A DNA stretch of 20,130 nucleotides from assembly GCA_937924895.1 (NCBI GenBank), contig CALEYP010000077.1, forward strand, positions 1-20,130, given 5' to 3'. Source of the stretch: an uncultured Alphaproteobacteria bacterium (GTDB lineage Bacteria; Pseudomonadota; Alphaproteobacteria; Puniceispirillales; Puniceispirillaceae). Below are positions 8,056 through 15,262 of the stretch, piece after piece. The translations under genes and the position numbers were made by a program. Every line of letters begins with the position of its first letter. Position 1 is the first letter of the stretch. The notes below the pieces were generated by a model, which had not been told where the DNA came from, did no database searches, and saw only the letters and a program-made list of their open reading frames with translations.

Positions 8056-8583
8056 CTATGCGGGTGACGGTGGTTGCTTCTCACCTTTGTCGAATGCTTC
8101 CCAGCCCTCGCCCTGAAAGACGTCTACCCCGAGCTGTGCCAATACATGGGGGAAATCGACCATGACATAATTATCAACAATTTTGCCATCAACGACTTTC
8201 CAGAAATCCATGTAACGAATTTCAACTGTCTTGCCTGTTGGCGCGACTCCCATGAAGGTTCCAGAATGTTTGGCCTCTTGGCGCCCAAAGGCGGCGGCCC
8301 ATTCACCCATATAGAGGCGCGCTTCATCGACGCAGACCTTATCGGAGAAAGCAGCTTGAAAGGGTTTTTGCCAATTGTCTTGGAATTCACGTAACCCGTC
8401 TTTCGTGCCGCACCCTTGATTGCCCATCCAGCGGAATGACTCTGAGAAAAATTCTCCAATATCAGCGATGCGGTGGTCATTGAGACCATCGACCATACCT
8501 TCGATGACTGCGCGTGTTTCCTCTGTTTTTGAGAGGTCAGTCTCACGCGTTAACACAGCTTGTTCTGGACGAGAGCCCTTCAT
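8056..8583 (-). CDS. Single-domain SnoaL/NTF2-like protein
   Basis: The 175-residue protein has one NTF2-like domain. Its second half, with FMGVAPTGKTVEIRYMDFWK, VVDGKIVDNYVMVDF and HVLAQLGVDVF, is clearly related to the C-terminal domains of copies B and C, and it looks like the ancestral single unit of those two-domain proteins. Residues typical of ester-cyclase/SnoaL proteins (GxxPTGK, DFWK, DGKI, WxxxD-like block) are present; catalytic activity is not proven. The ATG at 8583 has AAAGGG upstream and comes 3 nt after the stop of the second permease gene, so it is cotranscribed with the importer. A tail rich in K, Q and P ends the protein. Confidence 0.8.
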   Translation of the reverse strand: MKGSRPEQAVLTRETDLSKTEETRAVIEGMVDGLNDHRIADIGEFFSESFRWMGNQGCGTKDGLREFQDNWQKPFQAAFSDKVCVDEARLYMGEWAAAFGRQEAKHSGTFMGVAPTGKTVEIRYMDFWKVVDGKIVDNYVMVDFPHVLAQLGVDVFQGEGWEAFDKGEKQPPSPA

Positions 8584-8586
8584 AGC

Positions 8587-9744
8587 TTACCCTTTCACAG
8601 CGCCAGCGGTGAGGCCGCTAACAATTTGTCTTTGGAAGATCATGACCAGTAAGAAAAGAGGTGCAGTGATAGAGACCGCTGCCGCCACAGCTTCTACTTG
8701 ATCTGTCGTGGTTGTTTCACGGTTAAAGTAACCAGTGATTGCCGGCACCATTGTCTGGTTCTGCGCATCAAGCAGCAAGCTTGTGACAAGAAAATCATTA
8801 TAACCCAATAGGAATGAGAAAAGCCCTGTTGTGATAACACCAGGCCACATGACAGGCATAATAACCCAACGGAAGGCTTGGAAATGTGTACAGCCATCAA
8901 CGCGGGCCGCCTCATCCAATTCAGCGGGGATGTTTTGGAAGAATGACCGTAACATCCAAATGGTAAAGGGCTGATTAATGGCAACAAGGACCGCAATGAC
9001 TGCCACTGGCTGGCCATATAATGTCGGCGCATTCTCACCCAGCAAAGGCGCAAGGATTTCAGCCGAATTAATAAAGACTGGCAAATAGCCAGCAACCAAG
9101 ACTGAATGCGGCAGCGCGCGGAAAATCAACGCAGCAATCAAAATGCTAAAGGCCAGCATTGTGCCGGCACGGGCGAGGGCATAACCGGCCAATGTACCAA
9201 CTGTGAGTGACACCGTTGTCACGCCAGCCGTCACAATCATAGAATTCATGAAATTCCGACTGAAACCATTATCAATCCACACCGCTTGATAATGTTCGAT
9301 GGTCATACCAAGGATAGGCGTACCAAGAGGCCCTAATAGACCATTTAAAAAGGACGTCACAAGCGGCAAGAAACCAACAAAGATGATTAAAAATCCAATG
9401 GCAAAGATGGCTGCGCCCACAAGCCAGCCAAAAGCCAAAAACCCTTTTGGTGTCAGTTGTTCAACCGCGCGTTTGAGCGGGCCAACAGCAACACGAACCG
9501 CGTAATATAACACCGCTAATCCTGCGATGATATCAATCGCTGATAGGCCTTTGCCCTTGGCCAATGTGACAGGGCCAAAAATCACATTGAACGGATTCGC
9601 AGAAAAGGAATCAATCGGCTCTTTGAAGCTCAATACTGCAATCCATAAAATGGGAAATGCCGCCAATACACACCAAAAGGTGAGGAAGCCAGCAGAGGCG
9701 AGTTTGAGAGATAGCGGTTGCGCAAGCGCCTTTGGTACAGACAT
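8587..9744 (-). CDS. CUT1 ABC transporter permease (MalG-like, enlarged)
   Basis: This is an inner-membrane permease of the sugar (CUT1) class. The ATPase-docking EAA loop is at residues 278-298 (EAARVDGCTHFQAFRWVIMP), and the protein ends as MalG-like permeases do. It is 385 residues, whereas usual members have about 270-300. The extra length is an insert of roughly 90 residues at about 55-147, between the first membrane segment and the TIEHYQAVW block that normally follows closely. The insert holds a hydrophobic segment near 68-88 and a long one near 103-133, so two or three extra membrane passes are likely. I chose the ATG at 9744, one base after the upstream permease stop, with GGAGG further upstream; a longer in-frame start at 9810 gives a cysteine-rich leader unlike the family. 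Confidence 0.88.
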   Translation of the reverse strand: MSVPKALAQPLSLKLASAGFLTFWCVLAAFPILWIAVLSFKEPIDSFSANPFNVIFGPVTLAKGKGLSAIDIIAGLAVLYYAVRVAVGPLKRAVEQLTPKGFLAFGWLVGAAIFAIGFLIIFVGFLPLVTSFLNGLLGPLGTPILGMTIEHYQAVWIDNGFSRNFMNSMIVTAGVTTVSLTVGTLAGYALARAGTMLAFSILIAALIFRALPHSVLVAGYLPVFINSAEILAPLLGENAPTLYGQPVAVIAVLVAINQPFTIWMLRSFFQNIPAELDEAARVDGCTHFQAFRWVIMPVMWPGVITTGLFSFLLGYNDFLVTSLLLDAQNQTMVPAITGYFNRETTTTDQVEAVAAAVSITAPLFLLVMIFQRQIVSGLTAGAVKG

Positions 9745-9745
9745 C

Positions 9746-10771
9746 TTAAATCTTGCCTCCACGATAATCTTGCCACGTTTTGCGAAGCAGCGGGAATAAC
9801 AGCAATACAATACCGATCATGGTCAACATCGCGCTAGCCGATGCCCGGCTAATCGACCGGTTACCTGAATCATCGGCCTGAAGGAAATCATAGGTCAGCC
9901 ACTGAAGCGAGATGATATGTGCTTGTGAGGAGAAGCCTACAATCTCTTCGAAAGCGCGATAAGCATCCATGAGATGGATGAGCGCCACAAACACCACCAA
10001 AGGCATCATATGCGGGATGATCACATAACGGAGTCTCTCAAACCGGCTCGCCCCATCAATAATCGCTGATTCAATGGTGTCTTGGTTTACCGTTTGCAAG
10101 CCCGCATAAAACACAACAAACGCAAATGGTGCGACATGCCACACACGATAGAATAGCATCATCAATTCGATGGTCCAGCCTTGCGCAAATAGCGCCACAT
10201 CACGGGCCAAATACCATTCGATTGCAGCAGTCAAGATCCCATCACCAATAAAGAGCCATCGAATGGCCAGCGCCCCAATGACAGGCGTGATGATAAAGGG
10301 AAGTAGCGAGATGAAAATAATCGGCCCTTTGATGCGCTGTGTGGCGTTATTCACCGCTAGCGCAATCAACAACCCAACCCCTAGCACCAATGGCAAGGTG
10401 ATGAGCGTGAAAGTGAGGGTGAAACGAAGGGCTTTCCAGAAGTCAATTTGCAAAAAGGCTTTGATGCTACCTTCGGCAAGCGCCGCGCCAGCGCGCTGTA
10501 ATTCAAGCACCTTATTGTAGGAATCAAAACCAACAAATTTGGTTTGGCGAAGCGGGTTACCAGCATCGTCAAACATCTGTCTTGTTTCAATTTTAGTCTC
10601 ACAAATCTGTCCTGTGAAGCCAGGTGTGCATTTCTCTACCTCAACCAATTCGGTGACTGGTTGTGTGACTTGGAATGATTGGATGAGAACAAAAATCAGG
10701 GGGATTGCGATGAATAAAATCATCATCACAACTGATGGCCCAACAAATGCTGCAAAGGTCTTTTTATTCAT
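9746..10771 (-). CDS. CUT1 ABC transporter permease (MalF-like)
   Basis: The product is a 341-residue inner-membrane permease that pairs with the MalG-like subunit to form the import channel. The first membrane segment is at residues 9-31 and the core starts near 112. The docking loop reads IESAIIDGASRFERLRYVIIP, a variant of the EAA motif. Between the first and second membrane segments lies a loop of about 80 residues (32-111) with two cysteines, C48 and C57 (KCTPGFTGQIC), which would face the periplasm and could form a disulfide. This loop is longer than in most CUT1 permeases. Start: ATG at 10771 with AGGAAAAGGG upstream; an in-frame start at 10843 would run into the hairpin. Expression relative to the binding protein is probably reduced by the hairpin at 10833-10859. 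Confidence 0.88.
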   Translation of the reverse strand: MNKKTFAAFVGPSVVMMILFIAIPLIFVLIQSFQVTQPVTELVEVEKCTPGFTGQICETKIETRQMFDDAGNPLRQTKFVGFDSYNKVLELQRAGAALAEGSIKAFLQIDFWKALRFTLTFTLITLPLVLGVGLLIALAVNNATQRIKGPIIFISLLPFIITPVIGALAIRWLFIGDGILTAAIEWYLARDVALFAQGWTIELMMLFYRVWHVAPFAFVVFYAGLQTVNQDTIESAIIDGASRFERLRYVIIPHMMPLVVFVALIHLMDAYRAFEEIVGFSSQAHIISLQWLTYDFLQADDSGNRSISRASASAMLTMIGIVLLLFPLLRKTWQDYRGGKI

Positions 10772-10832
10772 ACCCTTTTCCTGTCTGTTCACACAGAAAT
10801 GTGTATTTGCATAAAAGTAATAAAGTAAAGAA

Positions 10833-10859
10833 GGTAGGCACAAAGAGACTGTGCCTACC
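10833..10859 (-). terminator. Hairpin with U-rich tail after the binding-protein gene
   Basis: The arms GGTAGGCACA and TGTGCCTACC are a perfect 10-bp inverted repeat with a 7-nt loop, placed 14 nt after the stop of the binding-protein gene. In the transcribed direction the stem is followed by a T-rich run (TTCTTTACTTTATTACTTTT). This matches the usual partial terminator or mRNA-stabilising hairpin of ABC import operons, which keeps the binding protein in excess over the permeases. The tail is interrupted by A and C, so read-through into the permease genes is expected. Confidence 0.8.
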
Positions 10860-10873
10860 GGAAGATAAAGGTC

Positions 10874-12088
10874 TTAGTTTAGAAGACCGCCTTCTTTGGC
10901 AGCTGTTGTGTAAGCAGCTTCGATATCGGCTAGTGCCGCTGATGCTGACTTCTCACCTGTTAGGTAAGCTGCGATACCGTTACCCAATGCTGTGTGCATC
11001 AAGCTCATCTGCTTTGAAGCTGGGTATGGCTTTGCGCCATTTTCAGCTGTGGCAAACGCACCCGCAGCAGCGGCTGTTGGCTCATAACCATCAACCAACC
11101 ATACAGCGGCGTCATTGTTGGCTTGAACCATCTCTTTATCAAGGCCTTCCATGGCAACGCGGAAGGCGTTGTCAGCAGCGCTGTCTGAGATGTTTGCTGC
11201 GATTACGATACCGTCCCACCACAATGTTGAGGCTGGTGTTGAACCGCCGCCAACTGTTGGTGCTGTTGACATTGTCACCTTACCAACAACTTGTGATTCT
11301 TCAGCATTATCCATGGCTGCTGCGCGTGACGCCCAGAGGTTTGCCATTGCAATTTTGCCCTGCTGGAATTGCTGCTGAACATATGTTGAATCAGACACTA
11401 GATATTCTGGGTCCATGTAAGCTGTTAGCTTTTTCATCATTTCAAGCGCAGCAACGCCGTTTGCGTTGTTGATTGATGGTGTTAGGTCAGCGTTAAAGAA
11501 TGCGCCGTCAAAGCCCATATACATGTTGACGAATTCCTCAGCGAGGTTCCAACCTGTCTTATATGTGCCGCCTAGTGGGTAATCAACAACACCAGCTGCT
11601 TTAATCTTTTCGGCTGCTGCCAAAACTTCCTCATAAGTTTGTGGTGCTTCGATGCCTAGATCAGCCAAGATATCGTTACGATACATCATGTGCTGTGCGT
11701 TCACCATCATCGCGATTGCCATGATTTTGCCGTCAACAACAACAAGCTGGTTTGGCTTGAGGTGCTGGCCGTATTTGGCAACCAAATCGTCCAACGGACG
11801 GATTGTGCCAGCGTCGATAAGTGGCACAGCTGTTGAGTTAGCAACACCACCAATATGGTAAAGTGATGGGTTTGCTGCAAACGCTTCTGGCTGCTTTGTG
11901 CGGAACTCTTGGTCAAGCTCAGCTTCAACATTGCCGCATTCACCCATAGCAGATGTCACAGCTTTCCAAGCTTCAAATGCGGCTGAAAGTGATTTCACAG
12001 TGTTAACATTAGTAAAGGCACAATCAGCCATGGCACCTGTGCTCATGACAGACAATGCGCCTGCGATGATAATGGATTTAAATTTCAT
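10874..12088 (-). CDS. Periplasmic sugar-type ABC substrate-binding protein
   Basis: This 404-residue extracytoplasmic solute receptor of the CUT1 type captures the imported compound in the periplasm. A Sec signal peptide is plain: KFK at the start, a hydrophobic core (SIIIAGALSVMSTG), and a cleavage site AMA before DCAF. The cysteine after cleavage is not in a lipobox; with the cysteine in GECGN about 30 residues later it may form a disulfide. Family-like stretches include YRNDILADLGIEAPQTYEE, KTGWNLAEEF, FQQGKIAMANLWASRA and TLWWDGIVIAANI. I chose the ATG at 12088 because GGGAGGA lies just upstream and the signal peptide then begins correctly; a longer start at 12151 adds 21 implausible residues. 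The ligand cannot be read from the sequence. Confidence 0.9.
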   Translation of the reverse strand: MKFKSIIIAGALSVMSTGAMADCAFTNVNTVKSLSAAFEAWKAVTSAMGECGNVEAELDQEFRTKQPEAFAANPSLYHIGGVANSTAVPLIDAGTIRPLDDLVAKYGQHLKPNQLVVVDGKIMAIAMMVNAQHMMYRNDILADLGIEAPQTYEEVLAAAEKIKAAGVVDYPLGGTYKTGWNLAEEFVNMYMGFDGAFFNADLTPSINNANGVAALEMMKKLTAYMDPEYLVSDSTYVQQQFQQGKIAMANLWASRAAAMDNAEESQVVGKVTMSTAPTVGGGSTPASTLWWDGIVIAANISDSAADNAFRVAMEGLDKEMVQANNDAAVWLVDGYEPTAAAAGAFATAENGAKPYPASKQMSLMHTALGNGIAAYLTGEKSASAALADIEAAYTTAAKEGGLLN

Positions 12089-12178
12089 TATGTCCTCCCT
12101 GACATTTATCCTCACCGGGTTCGAATGACCAGACATGGCGTGCCTTGCCAAACATAGAAAATGCTAAAGCTCTTATGA

Positions 12179-13234
12179 TTAAGCCTCTAGCCGGTCGCCT
12201 GTCTCTTGCGAGAACAGGTGACAAATTGATAATGGTACAGAAATACAGACTTCGTCACCTATTTTGCACCGATAATCTTTATGCGCTTTCACTGACACCA
12301 TGGATGAACCCACTTTCAGGGTAATCATCGTCGCATCACCAAGAAGCTCCATTGTATAGACTGACGCGCGAATTTGATGTTCAGCGCTCTCATCCACAAT
12401 TGTTGCATCTTCTGCGCGGAAGCCAAGTGTGACAGGTCCATCTGCTGCCTTCAGGCCTTTCACAGAAATCGCATCAGCGGTAAATGTGCCTTTGGCTAAT
12501 GTGCCATCAACCAGATTCATCGCCGGGTTACCAATAAAGGCCGCGACAAACGCATTGGCAGGCTTGTCATAAATTTCGGTCGGTGAGCCAACTTGCTGAA
12601 TGACCCCTTTATTCATCACGACAACACGATCAGCCAAAGTCATGGCTTCAATCTGGTCATGAGTCACATAAATGGTGGTTACTTTTAATTCATGTTGCAG
12701 ATGTTTGATTTGGGCTCTCGTTGAGACGCGCAGTTTCGCATCAAGGTTAGAAAGCGGCTCATCCATCAAAAAGACATTTGGTTCACGTACAATTGCTCTT
12801 GCCAATGCCACACGCTGTCTTTGGCCGCCTGATAACTCAGCAGGCTTACGATGCAAAAAGGGTTCTAGTTCTACCATTTTTGCCGCGCGCATGACACGTT
12901 CATCATGCGTGGCTTCATCAATTTTCCGGACCTTTAGAGGAAACCGAATATTCTCATACACATTCATATTCGGATAGAGGCCGTAGCTCTGGAACACCAT
13001 CGCCACATCGCGATCTTTGGGCTCTAGATCATTAATGACATTGCCATCAATGCTGATTGTGCCATCTGTAACATCCTCTAATCCTGCAATCATACGCATG
13101 GTTGTCGTTTTGCCACAACCAGACGGGCCCAATAGAACCAGAAATTCCCGATCAGCGATTGTCAGGTTGAAATCATCCACCCCAATAAAATCGCCCCATC
13201 TTTTTGTCACATTGCGCAGGGTAATCTCAGACAT
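12179..13234 (-). CDS. MalK/UgpC-like ABC transporter ATP-binding protein
   Basis: The 351-residue ATPase energises the CUT1 importer. Walker A is GPSGCGKT (36-43), Q-loop Q82, signature LSGGQ (134-138), Walker B VFLMDEP (154-160), the D-loop SNLDAKLR follows, and the switch histidine is H192 (VTHDQ). The C-terminal third (from about 235) is the TOBE/OB regulatory domain of MalK/UgpC proteins, including the block TLGFRAEDA. This is the first gene of the long minus-strand operon, and a promoter candidate lies just upstream. A 90-nt gap separates it from the binding-protein gene; I see no convincing promoter there. Confidence 0.93.
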   Translation of the reverse strand: MSEITLRNVTKRWGDFIGVDDFNLTIADREFLVLLGPSGCGKTTTMRMIAGLEDVTDGTISIDGNVINDLEPKDRDVAMVFQSYGLYPNMNVYENIRFPLKVRKIDEATHDERVMRAAKMVELEPFLHRKPAELSGGQRQRVALARAIVREPNVFLMDEPLSNLDAKLRVSTRAQIKHLQHELKVTTIYVTHDQIEAMTLADRVVVMNKGVIQQVGSPTEIYDKPANAFVAAFIGNPAMNLVDGTLAKGTFTADAISVKGLKAADGPVTLGFRAEDATIVDESAEHQIRASVYTMELLGDATMITLKVGSSMVSVKAHKDYRCKIGDEVCISVPLSICHLFSQETGDRLEA

Positions 13235-13254
13235 AATGGCGCCTTGCTTCCTCT

Positions 13255-13283
13255 ATGGTAAAAATTTTTGCATACCTATTCAA
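13255..13283 (-). promoter_or_regulatory. Candidate sigma-70 promoter of the minus-strand operon
   Basis: On the minus strand a -35-like TTGAAT (13278-13283) and a -10-like TACCAT (13255-13260) are 17 bases apart, each matching four of six consensus bases. The start codon of the ATPase gene is at 13234. Between the boxes is an A/T-rich near-palindrome flanked by GGTA and TACC (13257-13276), a possible regulator site. Predicted by eye only. Confidence 0.35.
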
Positions 13284-13322
13284 AAAGCTAGACAAGAGGC
13301 AAGTATCTTGGCAAGAGTTTTT

Positions 13323-13350
13323 TTGATGAATGGGACGTAACAATTAAAAT
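13323..13350 (+). promoter_or_regulatory. Candidate sigma-70 promoter and operator of the plus-strand operon
   Basis: TTGATG (13323-13328, four of six consensus bases) and TAAAAT (13345-13350, five of six) are 16 bases apart and precede the ATG at 13376. The spacer contains TGGGACGTAACA (13331-13342), an imperfect palindrome with the TG..ACGT..CA pattern and central CG common to LacI-family operators, so the LacI regulator of this locus might bind here. Both calls are visual. Confidence 0.35.
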
Positions 13351-13368
13351 AGATGTACCGTAATAGGG

Positions 13369-13388
13369 GAAAATCATGGAAAATCATG
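13369..13388 (+). repeat. 10-bp tandem repeat across a start codon
   Basis: GAAAATCATG occurs twice in direct succession (13369-13378 and 13379-13388). The first copy carries the start codon of the SnoaL-like gene; the ATG of the second is shifted by one base in frame. It could be a recent slippage duplication. Confidence 0.85.
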
Positions 13389-14359
13389 CTCATATTTTAG
13401 CGCAACTTCAGGCGCTTGTGTCAGTATCAGATGATGAGCTAGATGCCGTTGCAAACGTGATTCTTGCAGAGGATGTTGTGTTTGATGTGGCGCATCCCGT
13501 TAATCAACTTGTGGGTCGTCAGGCCGTTTTAGATGGGTTTTATCGTCCCCTGCGCGCGGCACTTCATGCCACAAGACGCCGTGATGAGTTATTTATCAAA
13601 GGTGATAACCGCCGGGATTTCGGAGGGCATTGGATTGCCTCTGTGACGCATTATGTAGGTAATTTCCATGCGCCGCTTCATGGTGTGCGTCCGCATCATT
13701 CGGTGGCCTTTTTGCGAAGCGGTGAATTCTACCAGATTGAAAAGGGGCAGATCACCTTAGCAAGGGTGATCCCGGACTTTATCGATTTGATGCGCCAAGC
13801 GCGCCGGTTGCCGATCAAAGAGATGCTTGGCACAGAAATATTATTCCCCGGACCTGCCACACATGATGGCGTGTTGCCACAAGAGGGGGACGGGTCTCTA
13901 TCTCTTGATGTGGTCGAAGGTATGTTAGGCGATTTGCATGTTTTTGATCCTGAGAGCTTTGAGTCAAAATCCCAGACCGGTGATGATGGCTATTGGCATG
14001 ATGATATGCTGTGGTATGGGCCTTGCGGTATCGGGTCAAATTATCGCTGGGACGGTTTTGTGAAAGACCATAGAGAATCGTTCCTGCGTGCCTTCCCTGA
14101 TCGTAAGGGCGGCAATCACTATTGTCGGATTGGCGATGGGAATTTTGCCGCTGTCTCTGGCTGGCCCTCCATGACAATGACCCATAAGGGTGATTATTTG
14201 GGTGTTGCTGCCACAAATAAGGCGATGACCTTGCGCGTGATGGATTTCTATCGTGTCGCAGATAAGAAGATAATGGAAAATTGGGTTTTGCTTGATTATG
14301 GCCAGCTCTTTGAGCAGATGGGTTTTGATATCTTTGCGGCTCATGCCAAAATGAAGTGA
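13376..14359 (+). CDS. Two-domain SnoaL/NTF2-like protein (copy C)
   Basis: The 327-residue protein is a clear paralogue of copy B: YWHDDMLWYGPCGIGSN, then AFPDR, GNFAAVSGWPSMTMTHKGDYLG, MTLRVMDFYRVADKKI and ENWVLLDYGQLFEQMGFDIF match block by block. The N-terminal domain also pairs with copy B (VFDVAHPVNQLVG against VFHMCHPFGDIIG). As with the others, the fold is that of SnoaL-type cyclases and isomerases, and the activity is unknown. The ATG at 13376 has AGGGGA five bases upstream. A 10-base tandem repeat runs across this start, placing a second, out-of-frame ATG ten bases later. It is the first gene of the divergent plus-strand unit, followed after 24 nt by the lactonase gene. Confidence 0.8.
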   Translation: MENHAHILAQLQALVSVSDDELDAVANVILAEDVVFDVAHPVNQLVGRQAVLDGFYRPLRAALHATRRRDELFIKGDNRRDFGGHWIASVTHYVGNFHAPLHGVRPHHSVAFLRSGEFYQIEKGQITLARVIPDFIDLMRQARRLPIKEMLGTEILFPGPATHDGVLPQEGDGSLSLDVVEGMLGDLHVFDPESFESKSQTGDDGYWHDDMLWYGPCGIGSNYRWDGFVKDHRESFLRAFPDRKGGNHYCRIGDGNFAAVSGWPSMTMTHKGDYLGVAATNKAMTLRVMDFYRVADKKIMENWVLLDYGQLFEQMGFDIFAAHAKMK

Positions 14360-14383
14360 GCGACTAACCAATAGGGGTGTGGT

Positions 14384-15262
14384 ATGAGAATTGATGCGCA
14401 TCATCATTTATGGGATTTACAGGCTGTCCATTACCCGTGGCTAATGGCGCGCGGCGAAGTGCGATTCTTTGGTGATCCCGTCTCTATCCAGCGTAACTAT
14501 TTATTGCCGGAATTTACAGCTGATGCGTCTGCTCATCACATCTCTGCCTCTGTTCATATTCAGGTTGGGGCGGCTGATGGCATGGCAGAGGCACAATGGG
14601 TTGATTCTATCGCACAACAAGCGGCAGACGCAGGTCAGTGGCGCATGAAACAAGTCGCATTTTGTGATTTGGCAGCTGATGATTGTGAGGCGCAACTTGA
14701 TGCTCTTATGTCCCTATCATCTGTTGTAGGGGTGCGCCAAATTATTGGGCGCGCGCCTGGCGAAGATGCGCTGACAGGGACGCAGTCTCTCATTGAATCA
14801 GCTGCGTTTTCTCGTGGCCTGTCCGCGCTTGCGCAAAGAGGTCTGTCATTTGACCTCCAGCTTCTGCCCGAATTGATGGCTCCAATGGCAGCGGTGCTGG
14901 CTGATCATCCCTCATTGCCTGTCGCGCTCTGTCATGCCGGTTCCTGCTATGACCGTTCGCCAGAGGGGATTGCCGCCTGGTCAGATCAACTCATCGCCTT
15001 GTCTCATCAGCCACAAATTACCGCAAAATTGTCAGGGTTAGGTATGTTTGCTCATGGCTGGCAAACAGCTGATTTCGCCCCTTTGATTGAGGCTGTGATC
15101 GGGCAATTTGGCCCCTCTCGTGTAATGTTTGGGTCAAATTTCCCTGTCGATAGCCTGACCTCTGATTATCATCAGCTTGTCTCTGCTTATGAGGCTCTGA
15201 TCCCACATCATATGCAGGATCAGATTTTTGGTAAAACAGCGGCGGCTTTTTACAAATTTTAG
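14384..15262 (+). CDS. COG3618-type amidohydrolase/lactonase
   Basis: The 292-residue TIM-barrel hydrolase belongs to the amidohydrolase-2 group that contains L-fuconolactonase, L-rhamnonolactonase and 2-pyrone-4,6-dicarboxylate lactonase. The N-terminal metal motif HxH is H6/H8 (DAHHHLWD), a further histidine is H184 (ALCHAGSCYD), and the barrel ends with MFGSNFPVD (248-256). The position usually held by the catalytic Asp (GSDWP) is N252 here, as in a known SNFP subgroup, so the metal chemistry may differ. The expected role is opening a sugar or pyrone-type lactone made by one of the dehydrogenases in the cluster; this is inference. A ribosome site AGGGG precedes the ATG. The stop overlaps by four bases that of the convergent CMD gene. 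Confidence 0.85.
   Translation: MRIDAHHHLWDLQAVHYPWLMARGEVRFFGDPVSIQRNYLLPEFTADASAHHISASVHIQVGAADGMAEAQWVDSIAQQAADAGQWRMKQVAFCDLAADDCEAQLDALMSLSSVVGVRQIIGRAPGEDALTGTQSLIESAAFSRGLSALAQRGLSFDLQLLPELMAPMAAVLADHPSLPVALCHAGSCYDRSPEGIAAWSDQLIALSHQPQITAKLSGLGMFAHGWQTADFAPLIEAVIGQFGPSRVMFGSNFPVDSLTSDYHQLVSAYEALIPHHMQDQIFGKTAAAFYKF

Noticed and set aside
8044..8064. Possible terminator hairpin CCCGC/GCGGG at the end of the small SnoaL-like gene
   Set aside because: The stem is only 5 bp with an 11-nt loop overlapping the stop codon, and no U tract follows.
9745..9810. 22-residue N-terminal extension of the MalG-like permease
   Set aside because: It overlaps the upstream permease gene and has a cysteine-rich sequence unlike the family; the ATG at 9744 fits better.
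10735..11472. 245-residue plus-strand open frame opposite the binding-protein gene
   Set aside because: It is antisense to a well-supported gene, very rich in Leu/Gln/Arg as expected of a shadow frame, and has no family features.
12089..12178. Internal promoter between the ATPase and binding-protein genes
   Set aside because: A TTGGCA box is visible, but the matching -10 is too poor to support a call.
13815..14407. Minus-strand open frames (123-133 residues) opposite the SnoaL-like copy C
   Set aside because: The plus-strand frame is a clear paralogue of copy B; the opposite frames show His/Gln-rich shadow composition.
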